This document shows positions 13,386-25,616 of a stretch of DNA of 64,000 nt, piece after piece; positions within the stretch are counted from its first letter, which is position 1; every line of letters starts with the position of its first letter. Origin of the DNA: Typha latifolia (lineage: Eukaryota > Streptophyta > Magnoliopsida > Poales > Typhaceae). Both the position numbers and the translations under genes were made by a program. The stretch spans positions 1,426,001 to 1,490,000 of the forward strand of contig CM034107.1 of NCBI GenBank assembly GCA_019914945.1. The letters are read 5' to 3'. Below the pieces are notes generated by a model. That model was not told the DNA's origin. It made no database searches and saw only the letters and a list, made by a program, of their open reading frames with translations.

Positions 13386-16300
13386 AATGTTATTTTGAAT
13401 TCAAAAAATTTTAAACTTATGATTGAAGTGAGACCATTAAATTTTTTGAATGGTGTCAAAATGATTAAAATACCCCCATGGTGTTTGTTAGATAAAATAT
13501 ATAGATTTCTTATATAAATTCCTAAATTACCAAAATAGTTGTGGCGCTTAATTAAGTTTAATAAAAAATTTAACTGTCTTATTTTAATCATAAGTATAGA
13601 AATTAGTTTGAGATTTTTTAAAGTAAGAAGTGAAATAATTTTAAACATAAGTACAGTATAATAAAATTTATTTAACCATATTCAATATTACTAAGCCACA
13701 TGAATTCCCTATGTGAAAATATATTTCTTTAACAAAGGCAAGGTTATTTAAGATATTTTGTTATCTCTGTTAATAATGTTAATGATATTTATTTCTATAG
13801 TTTAGTTAAAGATATAAAGAGACATAGTGATAGGGCTAGTATTTGGGTAAAATTTAAGTCATATTAATACAAATCTATTTATTAAATAAATTACACGAAT
13901 CATAAGCAGATTATCCACGGATGATATAAATTATTTAAATTTATATAATTATTCAAGTTATAAACGAATTCATTCATGTTTATAAATAAATCTTTTTGTG
14001 TATTATAAATGAGTTATTTAAACAATAAATGTGTTATTCGAGTCATAATCATATTATCTTTGTGTCGGTTGACATGTCAAATTATAAATAGATTAGTGTT
14101 CAGATCATAAATAAGTTAAATAAATTAAGTTAATCAGTATAAACAGACATATTTAATCATGGAGTTAGGAGTGTCAATCTATTTATAACCCAAATTCAAT
14201 TGCATTAAACTCAACACTCTTTTAAAGTGTTTTTTTCCCCCTAAATTGTTGCTTCATGAACGAAAAGGATGATAAAGGATCGTCCTGCTAGAGAGGCAAT
14301 AATTGGCCAAAAAGATTAGGTTCGTGTCTAATTAAAAATTATCGTCCTTAGATAGATAGTGATGCATAACAAAATATTGAAAGTAAAGTAATTTTCGTTA
14401 CAAACAGAGAAGTTAAAATGTATTTAACTCTAAATGTTTAATAATATCATAGAATTTGATAGAATTATCAATCAACTGCTACTTTCCTCTCCAGTAAATT
14501 TTCATTTCGTAGCAAAATTGAGGCGAGTCATTCAAAGAGATCTAAATCGATCATAGTCTGATAAGAAATTTGAAGACTTTCTTGCAAGCCAAATTGAGTT
14601 ATTGTTGTTTGGTGCATGTATGATATATTTCGTACTTGAAGGTGTGGGTGGTGTCAATGATGCAGCTTGCTTCGTAGTTTTAGGTAGTCACTTTTATGAT
14701 ATATTTTCTACAATTAAACACTAAAAATAAAAAGTTTATAAAAGCCATTAATATCTTTCTTTCACTTTGTAGCAGTAGTAAGATCTTCTGCACACCTATA
14801 TATCCGAACGAGTGTTGCTATGTCCATAAATATTTGTTAGACGTAGCATTTTTTTGTCACCATTGTCATCATTATCTTCGTCGTTGTTAGGTGTAAGTCT
14901 TTATTAATAATTATGTCTTCCTTGGATAGGAGTAGGTCAGCTAACAACCATCTCTTCCAGCCTCCCATGGTGCTCTTTTCTTATCACTTTCATATCACTC
15001 TCGTATCACTTAATAGTTATACAAACAAAGTAAGAAGCAGTCTTGCAAAAAGTCCAAAATCTTTTACCATCAATCTATAGTTCCAGGTTGAGATATGGAC
15101 GCTCAACATCCAACTGTTGCATTAATTAACATGGGAAACAAAGTTGCTCAAGTTGATTGAATGCTTTAAAATCATCCAGCAACTAGCTTGAGTAAAGAGA
15201 AGAAAATTTTGTGAAGTGGGTTTTGGCAGCCAATAATTGAGTGGCCATGTACTGATTATAGCAAAATCCTGTGGTAAGTTCTGCAAGTGATCTGCTACTC
15301 AAGATAAGATCACAGGGGAAAAGATTGACACACTAGAGCGATTGCTTTCCAAACTCTTTCTTGTTCAGTTTAAATATTTATTTGAACATCTAATTTTCCA
15401 TGATAGAGTAGTGGGATGAGTACTCACTGACAAAAATCCAACACTCACAGTTATACTGTTAATGGAAAAAAGAAAAAGAAAAAGAACACTATTGAGAGAG
15501 ATATCATAACTCATTATGATATTAAGTCCTACTAAAAGAGAGAAATTCAGTAGACTGAACTCAAGAAGAATTCAGGTTTATCCCTGTACATTTCTGATTT
15601 CTCCGGTTACAACATCACCTTACAGCCACCATAATTGCGAAAAAAACAGCTATATTAGTAGTTCTTACTCTGTAAATAACACTGCAATAAGAAAAGTAAA
15701 TAATGGAACCCCAAACTATTCACAAAGAGAATCTTGACTTGCATGGACCACTGTTAATATGTCGAGGCTTCGTGATTCACACCAGCTTAATGGCTGCATT
15801 CATGGTAAATGTACAATGAGGTGAGGTAGATCATGAATGCCAATTCTTCTACCGATGATATCAGGTCCACACCAACTTGTCATTAAAATCAGAAATAGAA
15901 GGACTTATCATAAAAGCTGCACTTAGTTGGCAAATAATTCACCTTCCTCCTTGCTGTCCAGATAATGCAACTAGGAACAGAGTGGGCATCCAGTAACTAC
16001 CTCCTAGGTGAAATGCCACAAGACAACACTATTGCAATATAAATGATCTGTTATTTCTCCTCCCATTGATCACTCAATAGCCAATCTGATGGCCCTAGAA
16101 GGGAAAGCATTTTCCTCAGCCTAAAAATTTTAAGCCATGTTAACGATAGTAGATCCCTTGGCATTCTTCAATTAATGGCCTCCAACTGCTCAAACACCTG
16201 TGACCTGTCTTCTTTGGTTCTTCAGTAAATACAAGGACAAAATTTTATCTTTAGATATACATTCCTTAAGTCCTGACAGCAAAAATTTCCTGCACTCCGC

Positions 16301-16583
16301 ATACTTGCCTGTCCATAATTGGCCGACAGTGATTCCAGCAGATAAAGTTAAAAAAAAAGGCTAAAACCTAGCAGGCATTTGCAGGAAAATTCCCGCAACC
16401 GAGGCTGCATATTATCTGTAGCATCTTCCCACAACCTCATTCAGTAAAACTCCCAACTGCCAAGAAAGCAGCTCATGGCCCTCATCATCCCACCATCCAC
16501 TCTTTCTATAAATGCACACTTCAAGTACTCAAAATGCATTCTCTCTTCTTTCACTCCCTTTCCTCAGTCCATTAGGTGTAACC
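13386..16583. other. Intergenic region upstream of the CER2-like gene
   Basis: This 3.2-kb AT-rich interval has no gene I can support. From about 13830 to 14200 it looks like a decayed dispersed repeat: phrases such as cataaataagtt and gagttatttaaacaataa recur, and the right end (ggagtgtcaatctatttata) resembles the edge of the plant repeat family built on tandem 'cgggttataacccg' phrases. From 14900 to 16500 the DNA is unremarkable. The last part before 16584 should hold the promoter and 5' UTR of the CER2-like gene. Confidence 0.4.
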
Positions 16584-19500
16584 ATGGTCTCCGGGTTGGA
16601 CTCCGGTGCCGTCTATGGCCATAAGATATCGTCGGTGGTGCCTCGGACTGTGACCGGTGATATTGTTCGTGAGCTAACCAATATGGACTTAGCCATGAAG
16701 CTCCATTACTTGAAGGGAGTTTACTACTTCAAACAGAGTGAGATCATTGATGGGCTCACCATTTTCACTCTCAAAATACCAATGTTCCCATGGCTTGACA
16801 ATTACTTTTCTGCAAGTGGGAGGATAAGGCGATCAGAGACAGGGCGACCATTCATCAAGTGTAATGATTGTGGCGTGAGGATCATCGAAGCGAAGTGCAG
16901 TAGGACTCTCGATGAATGGTTGGAGGTCAAGGACTTCTCTTCATGGAAGCACCTTGTTTCAGAGAAGGTCCTCGGCCCAGAGTTATACTTCTCTCCGACG
17001 GTCTACATTCAGGTTATTCTCATAATATCTGCTTAATAAGAACACATGCACTAGAAGTCAAACATCTACGGTGGTGCTAACCGTAAAATCCCAAGAACAA
17101 CAAAATGATGCAAATTACTTCTTGATCTCTGTAGTTGTAGACATTTTAGGTCACAATCATGCATAGATAGGCCTCAAAATCAGTTGATCCATCTTAATTT
17201 AAAATTTATTTGTCCTAGTATAGATGAACAATATGCCCATATATAGTGTATTGCATGTCTCAACGTATAACTTTTGCTTTGTTAATTTCTTTTATAGTAA
17301 TTCTTTAAAAGATTGAGCATATAGGATATTTGGACTAGTCAAAATATGTGATAGATTGGATCTACACTGATTCCAACAAATTTACCAGATTTATTTGCAG
17401 TCTAAAGCTCTAAGCACAACTAGGATTACAAACAACCATTGTATATAGAAGTAGATTGAACCAGGGAATACCTGTATTGGATGCTTGAGCACATACACCT
17501 GCAGCTGCCTTGAGAGAATTAAGAACTAGAATCTGCATCTTCATTTTAATAACTCATCGCATTGGAGCCTTTTTGCAATTATGCTCCATCTTCTAAACCA
17601 TTCAAGAAGAAGAAGAATAACAAACAGAAGACCCCAAATATTTGGGACTAAAGACTTGACTGTTGTTGCTTTGAGAATCCCACTTAAGGTGTGGCACCCC
17701 ATGAAAACCGTGTGACAGTCACAAATTAGTCCTTCAAACAGAACAAAATTTGCTTTCTAACTTTGCCCATGAAAAGTGAAGACCACTGATACGATCACGT
17801 CTTTTTGGTGAAGGGTCGATATCTTCCAATTCTTGATCTGGACTAGATCTAGCACGGAACTTTGAAATAAGATCCTGAAATATTCCGCCGTTGGATCGAT
17901 GTGAAATTTTGATATGTTGTCGCCCTAGAAAAGAGCTTTCCAACAAATTAAGTTTCAGGCGAATCGGAGTTGTGGATCTCGAGATACCGTCCGTTTAGTG
18001 GACGAACATCAGGATGCACTGTTTTGGATTCGTGGATGAAGGCACGAGATCCTAGGTAATGATGGTTGATGGAGGACCGCGTTAATGTGGTGGCACCGGT
18101 AAAAGTGATGGTGGAAGGGTTGTGGTTAATGGAAGGATTAAGGCAAGTGTGGGATAGATTGGACGAAGGGGGAGAAGAGGGTCACCCCTAAGGGACTAGG
18201 GTGATTAGCCGGACGAGGGAGGTTAGAAGCGGCGTCGCCGGGGATTGAGAGAACGGGAGCGAAGAAGACGAAGGAGGCAAGGCAAAACTCAATCTCAATA
18301 ATCAATCCTCAATTAGGTTGCCTACCACATCCTTTTATAGGCTAACCAACAACTCAAATTAACCCTAAAAACACAATTTTCGTCGACCGCGTTCGAACTT
18401 GCCCGACCGCGTTCGAACGCACCGAGTTTGCTCTTCTGGATTTGCAAACGCGATGCAGGCGTTCGAACGCGCGATCGAACGCGCCTGTCGGTATTTGCGA
18501 ACGCGATGCAGGCGTTCGAACGCGCGATCGAACGCGCGATCGAACGCGCCTGTCGGTATTTGCGAACGTGATGCAGGCGTTCACAGTGCGTTCGAACGCA
18601 CAGTACATTCTCTTCACTACGTTCACAACCCCGTTCACAAACCGCGTTCGAACTCACTCCACCCGCGTTCGAACTCACTTCACCCGCGTCCGAACGCGAC
18701 TTACAGAAAACTTATTTTAATGGAAATTAAACACTAAAACATGAAATAAAAACACTCCTAAAGTGAATCCATGCTCGAGACGACGTCGGTGAAATCCGAA
18801 TCGTATCAACCACATGGAGCCTTGCCTTCTAACTTTGCTTTAGATAGACATCTACTTATCACAGACTTGGTTATACTCTTTATTGGAAAAAGAAATAGAA
18901 ATTATATTGTTTTTTATCATGCAGCTTTTCAAATTTACATTATTCTCATAACAAGACAGAACAAAAAACATTTACTACTCTAGCACAAGCTGAACAGTTT
19001 GCAACATTGCCCCATAAGTATACTATTGTATTAGCTTTGAATTCAAAAAATGAAAAATTGTAGACGAGAATTTAGGCGAATTAAGTGTCATCATTCTACT
19101 ATAAATGCAAATAACATTATTATGGATCTAAAACATCTTATCTAATCAAATAGATTAATTTCTACCAAAAAATTCCAAGATCAACCAAGTCTATGTAACA
19201 ACCACCTTTCTAGCCCTACAATCACTGCGAGTCTAAATTTGAAGACAAAACTGGACTCCGACGTACGTAGAGAAAGTTAGGATTACCGCGAATCTCTAAA
19301 GTTAAGAGTAAACTAGAAATCCAACGGTTGGATAGTGGAGTACTTTTGGGGTTGAGATAAATTCGAGATAGAGAACGAATCTATCGAGGATAGATCGTAG
19401 AAAGGGGAGATCGAAGAGGCATGGTGATGATTGGCCTAAGGTTGTGGTAATGTGGTGGAGATGACAATCGTAAAAGTTGATGAAATCGATTGAGAAGAGT

Positions 19501-21201
19501 TAGAGAAGAAGTAGGGTCGTTCCTAAGGGTCAAGGAAGTGTAATCAGACGAAAAGGAAGGCAGCAATGAAGATCATAAATGATGGCTAAGATTCTAAAGC
19601 TTGAAGGTAGTCGAACAAGGAGGAATTAGACGATCTTACAAATTAACTTCAATAATCTAAGATAATTATCTAGGTGCCCACCATATTTATTTATAGGTGG
19701 CTCCCTAACTCGACTAGACTTGGCAATATGATTGAACAGGCTCAAATCTTATTACCTAACATAAGCAAAAACACTTAATTAAAACACATAAACTAGAATT
19801 CCTTGCCGTCGGGCATTCGAATGTCAATTTATTTTAGGCTTTGGAAAATGTGTTTAAATGACCTTGGAGGTGTGCGAACGTCTATATATTCTTCCGCTCT
19901 CAGAAATTTGCATTTGAACGCCTATTTAATCTTTTGCTCTCGGAAATTTACATTGGAATGTCTGAAGGGCCATTTGAATGCCCAATTCCGAGATGGATTC
20001 TTTCGACTGCTGGAACATTTATTTCTTCTCTAATCAACACTTATCTAACCATTACAGTCTAACCACAACTCAGTGAGCTTCTGATGATTGACTAGTAGAC
20101 ATATGGTTGTACCAGTCACAACTTCTCTAGATGTATTGCCAAGGAAATGATGAATCCCAGATAATCGAGTCTCCTGCATTTTAGCATCTCTAAGAATCCC
20201 AGTAAAAGCATACCATTCTGGCAATTCTATCCTTTCCAAGTACTAACTCCACTTGGTTAAAGTACAATGTCAATGAATACTCTAACCACCGGACCTTTAT
20301 GGGATAACTTTTTACGTCATAAAGTTCCCTGCTTTTTGTCATTTTGCCCCCACAGTTCACTAACTTCAAATGTGGAGGAATGGCGATTGGATTCAGCTGG
20401 GCTCATGTCCTTGGGGATGCAGTTTCAGCCACAAAGTGCTTCAATCAGTGGGCGCAGTTACTTAGTGGTAACCTTCCCCCCATATCCTATAACCTCCCTA
20501 AACCCCAAAATGAAGAACAAAAACCGGTGGAAAAGTCATCTGCCTCAGTAATGCCACACTCAGCAAAGCTGGTTGAACCTGTTGGAGATTGCTGGCTGGC
20601 TCCAAACAATTGTGAAATGGCAACATATTCCTTTGAAATCACTGAGATGAAGCTTAAGCAACTGCAAGCAAAAGAATCGACTGAAGCAGGATATTTTGAG
20701 ATGATCTCAGCTCTGATCTGGCAATGCTTGGCAAAGGTTAGGGAAGGAAAGGAGTTGAAGTCAGTAACCATATGCAAGAATGGTCCTTCAATAGGAAGTT
20801 GTAGCTTAAAGAATGAGCAGAAAATATGCTATGTCAAGACAGATTCCTCTCCTGGCAAGGTGGGCCTTTCAGAATTGGCAATGTTGATAGCCAAAGAAGA
20901 AGTTGACGAAACAAAGTTGGTTCAAGGAATAGTGGACAGAGAAACTGGTAAACCAGATGTAATTATTTATGGTGCGAATCTCACCTTTATTGATATGCAA
21001 GAAATAGAACTTTACGGGTTGGAGCTGAAGGGTCAGAAGCCAATTCATGTGGAATATAGCATTGATGGAGTTGGTGATGAAGGAGCTGTCTTGGTGCTTC
21101 AAGGTGGCAAAAACAAAGGAAGATTGGTAAAGCTGATCCTACCGGAAAATCAAATCCCAAAGCTAAGGGAAATGCTTGAAAGTATGTGGGGAATAGCTTG
21201 A
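16584..21201 (+). CDS. CER2/CER26-like BAHD-family protein
   Basis: CER2-like proteins partner with the condensing enzyme CER6 in the endoplasmic reticulum to extend very-long-chain acyl-CoAs beyond C28 for cuticular wax. Two exons, 16584-17012 and 20356-21201, encode 424 residues. Shared features with CER2 include LTNMDLAMKLHYLKGVYYF near the N-terminus, LGPELYFSPTVYIQ before the splice and GANLTF...EYSIDGVGDEGAVLV near the C-terminus. The BAHD HxxxD motif is kept as HVLGD at residues 160-164, but the usual DFGWG is absent, as in the non-acyltransferase CER2 clade. I chose the ATG at 16584 (context accATGG) over the in-frame one at 16512, because the extra 24 residues look like UTR. The single 3.3-kb intron carries LTR-like insertions. 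A poly(A) signal candidate AATAAA lies near 21300. Confidence 0.9.
17690..18826 (-). mobile_element. LTR-like insertion, copy 1, in CER2-like intron
   Basis: Read on the minus strand, this segment has the layout of a plant retrotransposon LTR. A GC-rich tandem array (18441-18582) comes first, then a TATA box (CTATAAAAGG at 18331-18340), then a transcribed-looking region with CT-rich stretches and the phrase gttggaaagctcttttctag. The low end begins tgtggcacccc at 17690. A 12-bp direct repeat, ttctaactttgc, occurs at 17755-17766 and 18827-18838 (15 of 16 when extended), which may mark an insertion border, though a 5-bp duplication is usual for LTR elements. No gag or pol coding sequence is present, so it would be a solo LTR or fragment. 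Exact ends are uncertain. Confidence 0.45.
18392..18673. repeat. TTCGAA-rich palindromic tandem repeat
   Basis: Two units and part of a third run in tandem: 18441-18493 (53 bp), 18494-18558 (65 bp, with an extra gcgatcgaacgc 12-mer) and 18559-18582. Each contains gcgttcgaacgc, a perfect 12-bp palindrome, or a derivative. Seven TTCGAA sites fall between 18392 and 18673. The array is far more GC- and CpG-rich than its surroundings. All reading frames are open because the units lack stops, which explains several spurious open frames here. Confidence 0.85.
19195..20040 (-). mobile_element. LTR-like insertion, copy 2, diverged relative of copy 1
   Basis: This segment repeats the order of landmarks of copy 1 in more decayed form. 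It begins tgtaacaaccacc, followed by a 'caacggttggat' phrase, 'cctaagggtcaaggaagtgtaatcagacg' (copy 1 has a matching 'cctaagggactagggtgattagccggacg' block), a minus-strand TATA-like CTATAAATAAATA near 19695 and then cattcgaatg, tgcgaacg and tttgaacg phrases that echo the TTCGAA array. No coding sequence is recognisable. I infer an older member of the same family in the same orientation; the ends are approximate. Confidence 0.4.
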
Positions 21202-22511
21202 GAAGGAAGATGTGTAAAGTCTCCTGCAAGCATTAATGCAGAACATGTGAAAATCCTCTAAGTGTTAAACTATTGGAGTACTGGTCTGTGTTTACTAAGA
21301 ATAAATTAAACCATCAAATTATCAGAACAATGGATTAGGAGTCGTGGTTATGTTGAGCTTTGTCATGCTATGCAAAGAAAGGTATCATGTATTGTTTATA
21401 GTCTTTGCTAATTTGAAAATGATATTGCAATGAAATGTCTTATGGAAAGCATCAGGAATTGCCAATGCGGAATGCATTATATGATATTACACTTTGAGTA
21501 AACTAGTGATACCAATGCCAGAATCAGGAAAATCAATTATGTTCTCTGTGTTTCTGTTCTGTTATGTAGCTTATGAGTATTCTCACAAGTCACATCCACA
21601 TCGACATATATGACTGTTAAGAAAATTAATTAGGTTTTCTAAAGAGTTAGAATTAACTAAGGCCTGAGGGAGAAACTTATTTCTACAAATGCATTCTTAA
21701 GCAAAACTAAGTTCTCTTTCCCTAATATAACATAAGCATGCTACAATGGTACCACCTATAAAATGTCATTTCTGTGGTCCACAATCCATACTAGATTTCT
21801 AAATCACAACACAATAAATATGATCCTGATGCTCGAAAATGAAGTTCTTATGATTTGCAATAAAACCTTTCATCAATGCTAACTGCAATAATTTTTATGA
21901 GTTTATCCTCTCTAAAATCAACCCGAGAATGAGTAAATTGAAAAATAAAACTTGGCGTCCTAAGCATGAATCAGTAATAAAGTATTTACCTGGATCAATT
22001 TTTGATAAGGAATTCACGTGATAACATTGGATATAGCCAGGACAGCATCTGTATTTTTGTACTACCAACTTGTTTGCTTTCATATATAAAATTCAAAAAC
22101 AGACGGAACAGAAACTTCGAGCCTGTTCATAGAAACAAAAAATGGAAAGACAAGCTCAGTCATCTAATAAGTGAGATTAGGTAATACATAATATTGTAGC
22201 TTGTTCTGTTTGCTTCAGCATAGTCATATTTCTAAAGCCAGAATAATTCAAAGAGACAAAATTCAACTCAACATGTGCACAACAAAAACCACAAAGATTT
22301 TTAGTCCCAACTCCTTGGTGTTGACTATATGGATGCCTTTCCTCCATTCGTCCAAATTTAGTGCGAGAGTCTGTCAAAATTTCTATTAAATGTACAATTT
22401 ACACCACATAATTTAGATATATCACCTCAACCTCAAAAAGATTAGATCTACACAAGCCATTAGGTATCAAAAGGGCAAATTACATTTCAATGCATAGAAA
22501 ATTCAATAACA
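21202..22511. other. Convergent intergenic region CER2-like / FBPase
   Basis: This 1.3-kb interval separates the 3' ends of two convergent genes. It is AT-rich and contains no supported gene or repeat beyond short open frames without similarity. Confidence 0.55.
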
Positions 22512-24722
22512 TCAGACTTCATATCCAGGGTTAATCCTCTGTTGGATATTTTTGTAGCTTTCTAATTCGTGCATATCCTCCAAACTACCCAGAAACAAGG
22601 GAAGCCTCTGATGGAGTTCAACCGGCTGAATGGAAAGAATTCTAGTTTTACCGTCAGATCCTCTACCCCCAGCATGCTCCACAAGGAAACTAAGTGGATT
22701 TGCCTCATAAACCAACCGAAGATGATCCCTTGGATTCATCACAACTCCACCATATATAAGTGTCCTATGGAAATCAGCGACCAACGAACAGATGTATCGA
22801 GCTGAGTACTTCTTAGGATACTGGCCTTTACCTTGTCTGACAGTATCAATATAACGCTTTAAGCCATCTGGCCAATCAAAATATCGTGCGTCATTGACGG
22901 AATATATCTGTCCTGGAAATAAAGAAGGCATGACTTTAGCAAAAAAGGATGAATAAATCAATTTGGTGTTACTTAACATGAGAAAAACAAGATATCGGTG
23001 GAAAAGTCACCGTAATTATTTGAAGTTTTGCCAGAGATGGGACAGTAATGACCAAAATTTAATGAAAACTACAGTCAGAACCATTGGTTAAGACTGAACC
23101 AATCAATATTGCTGGCTTTGACATTTATCTTGGAACACAATAGGCTAAAAAGCATTCTATTTTGGCTTAAAATATTCCCTTTTTTTTTCTAGGCGACAAA
23201 CTTCAAACCATATTAAAATTTGACTTCACACCATGTTATTTAGCACCATTTCCAATCAATTGTAAGTCTGCTAAATGAATAAATGGGTTCTCACTTCTGT
23301 TATAAAGAAAGATGAACAACCTAGAGAATTATTTCCCTTTAGAAACTTATTCCAATGTGTCAGTTTCTTTTAATTTTTCCCTCATAGTACATAATTGTGC
23401 AGGAAGCATCTCACCACGACGAGGAGCTTGTATGCAGGGGTGTGTAAGGACAAACTCTCCAATCGAATGATCCAATGTGAAGGCATGAGCCCCCGAACCA
23501 AAGCTAACGCATAGAATTGTGGCAGATGAATATAGCACATAGCCAGCAGCAACAAGGTGTGTTCCACTTTGGAGGGAATTGAGCTGTGCTTTTTCTTGCA
23601 CAGGCAGATGGTCTAATTCTTCAAGCCTATTATAAATCCCGAAGATGGTTCCAGTAGGAATTGAAGCATCGATATTTCGAGAGCCGTCAAGAGGATCAGT
23701 AACAACAACAAATGGGCCATCATCAGATAACCAAACTGGAACGTCATCCTCTTCTGATGCCATTACTGCAACTTTTCCAGAGTTTCGAAGTGATGACAAT
23801 ATAATCTCATTCTACAATGGGAAAAAAACTGTAGTTGGTAAATATGAATCATAAGAATATTCCATGCAATGCCAGATGCTACTGCATAGGTATCTAGCTT
23901 GTATATACTGTTATCCACTGCTCATTTTGCTGTCACTTGGTTCAGAAAAAGATTTATATAAGTACACGTACAGTGTTCCCAAAATGAACCAAGGGAAGTT
24001 TGAAACTCCTCTCTGTTGGACAAATCGATACAAATCGAATCAACTATATGATTCTCCTTTTATTCACAACTCATTAGCAATCCCCAAATTAAGAATTCCA
24101 ACCACGGGTCCAATAATTTCAAAGATGGCATTTTGACACATCAATTTTAATAAACCATATAAAAGAAAGAAAAAAAAACTCCATAGAGGGAAGGCATTGA
24201 AAACACCAAAGAGAAACCCCCCCAAAAAAAAGAGAGGAAATATCCAAATTATTGATGACCCTACGCCCAGGAAAAAGAAAAGAAATAGCAGCCAAACGAG
24301 ATAAAAAATTACCACCCTACCGAAACTAAATCGAGCGGCTTGGGAGCATCCCGCCCTGATAAAGTCCCAGCACCACCACCACCAACTCGTCGGCCGAGCT
24401 CGGCGTTGAAGGGAGAAGCGACGACGGCGGCGATTTGCTTACAAGCGCACTGGAGATGGGAGAGGAGGATGGATAGGTCGTCTCCCACGCTAGATACTTC
24501 CTTTCCCATGAACTCCAACAGAGTTTTGTGGCCTTGGGCGTCGAGGGAGAAAGCCATCTCGGATTTGGCTCTCAGGGAGAGCGATGGTCGCCGGTGGCAG
24601 CCGGAGAATGAAACCGAGACGAAGGGGGAGGGAGTGGAGTCGGGTGGCAGGAAATTGAGGCGGAGAGATGGCGGGGGATTCGAATTCGCGGTGAGAGAGG
24701 AGAGGAGGAATGGATATGGCAT
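22512..24722 (-). CDS. Plastid fructose-1,6-bisphosphatase type II (redox-loop-less)
   Basis: The enzyme hydrolyses fructose 1,6-bisphosphate to fructose 6-phosphate. Three exons, 24321-24722, 23415-23811 and 22512-22912, give 1200 nt and 399 residues, close to Arabidopsis cFBP2. The first 55 or so residues are Ser/Pro/Leu-rich and fit a chloroplast transit peptide. Metal and substrate motifs are ASEEDD, VVTDPLDGSRNID and TGTIFGIY. SVNDARYFDWPDG and the late MNPRDHLRLVYEANPLSFLVEHAGG also match class I FBPases. The segment between IFGIY and LVAAGY, where the classic plastid enzyme carries its thioredoxin-regulated cysteine loop, is short and has no cysteine, which assigns this to the type II, redox-insensitive isoform. 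SRNID replaces the commoner SSNID. Confidence 0.93.
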
Positions 24723-24840
24723 GGCTGTGGGGTTCCGCGAAGGAGGTGAACTTTAGGATATTTATTTGGGATAATTACATAAACACCCTATTTTCATTTT
24801 TGTTGGGTACATATTGTAATCCCTAAACTATAATAAAAAA

Positions 24841-25616
24841 AGGATTAATTACTCTTAACGCACCTTGAGTATAGTCGGTTTTCACGATGACCCCTAAATT
24901 TTTTTAAGTTACAATGTCACCCCTAAATTTTAGGGCAAAGTAAAATGGGTAACAACGACGACGAAAAAAATGCATAACGACCAACTATATCCCTAATAAG
25001 TTAATAATTTTATTAAATTTAGAAAAAATTAGTAAATTATCCAAATAATCTCAACTTCTCTCCTCCATCAAACCCACACAAATCACCTCATTGGAATATG
25101 TGGGACAACGCTGTCAGGTTCGAGGAAGGCTTTGACGAGGCCGAAGAGTACAGTCTCACTCGCTCCCATTGTAGAGGTTGCTCGGCTTCTCGTCGACGCA
25201 CATTCGCAAGTGCTCGATCAAGAAGTCGGTCGATGACCGACTAGTGCCTGGTTGTTGCAAGCTAACGATGGGGAAGCGATGTTGGCGATTAGTGATGGTG
25301 AACAAGTGGTTGGCTACGGTAAAGAGGCGATCGACGATGGTGAAGGGAGAAGTTGGTGACAGTGAATAGGGGAGGAAGATGATTATTTTTTATAATAAGT
25401 TAAATTTAATTATAATAATATATATATTTTAAATTCTAATTTAATTAAAAGGTAACAACCATAAGTTAAGTCGCCCAATTTTTTGGACGGTAGACTAAGA
25501 GAAGTGTCACGTTGAAATTTTCTAAAAGTTTAGAGGTTACATTGTAACCTAAAAAAATTTAGAAAAGTTATGTAAAAACTGAGTATAGTTTGAGGAGTAT
25601 TAGTGTAATTAACCCT
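24841..25616. mobile_element. Non-autonomous TIR transposon with GC-rich core
   Basis: The left end (aggattaattact...) and the reverse complement of the right end (agggttaattacact...) align over about 80 bp, sharing stretches such as ctaaattttttta and gttacaatgt. The 776-bp element has AT-rich subterminal DNA and a GC-rich, gene-like core at about 25090-25370. The flanks are A-runs on both sides, so a target-site duplication cannot be judged. Long TIRs around a foreign-looking core suggest a Mutator-like (Pack-MULE type) element, but the superfamily is an inference. On the minus strand the core has a short open frame reading MGASETVLFGLVKAF... that I cannot identify. Confidence 0.65.

Noticed and set aside
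18322..18737. Several overlapping open frames on both strands with Arg-rich repeats (RSNARSNA, RVRSRVR)
   Set aside because: They arise from the stop-free TTCGAA tandem array inside an intron; the repeat explains them without coding function.
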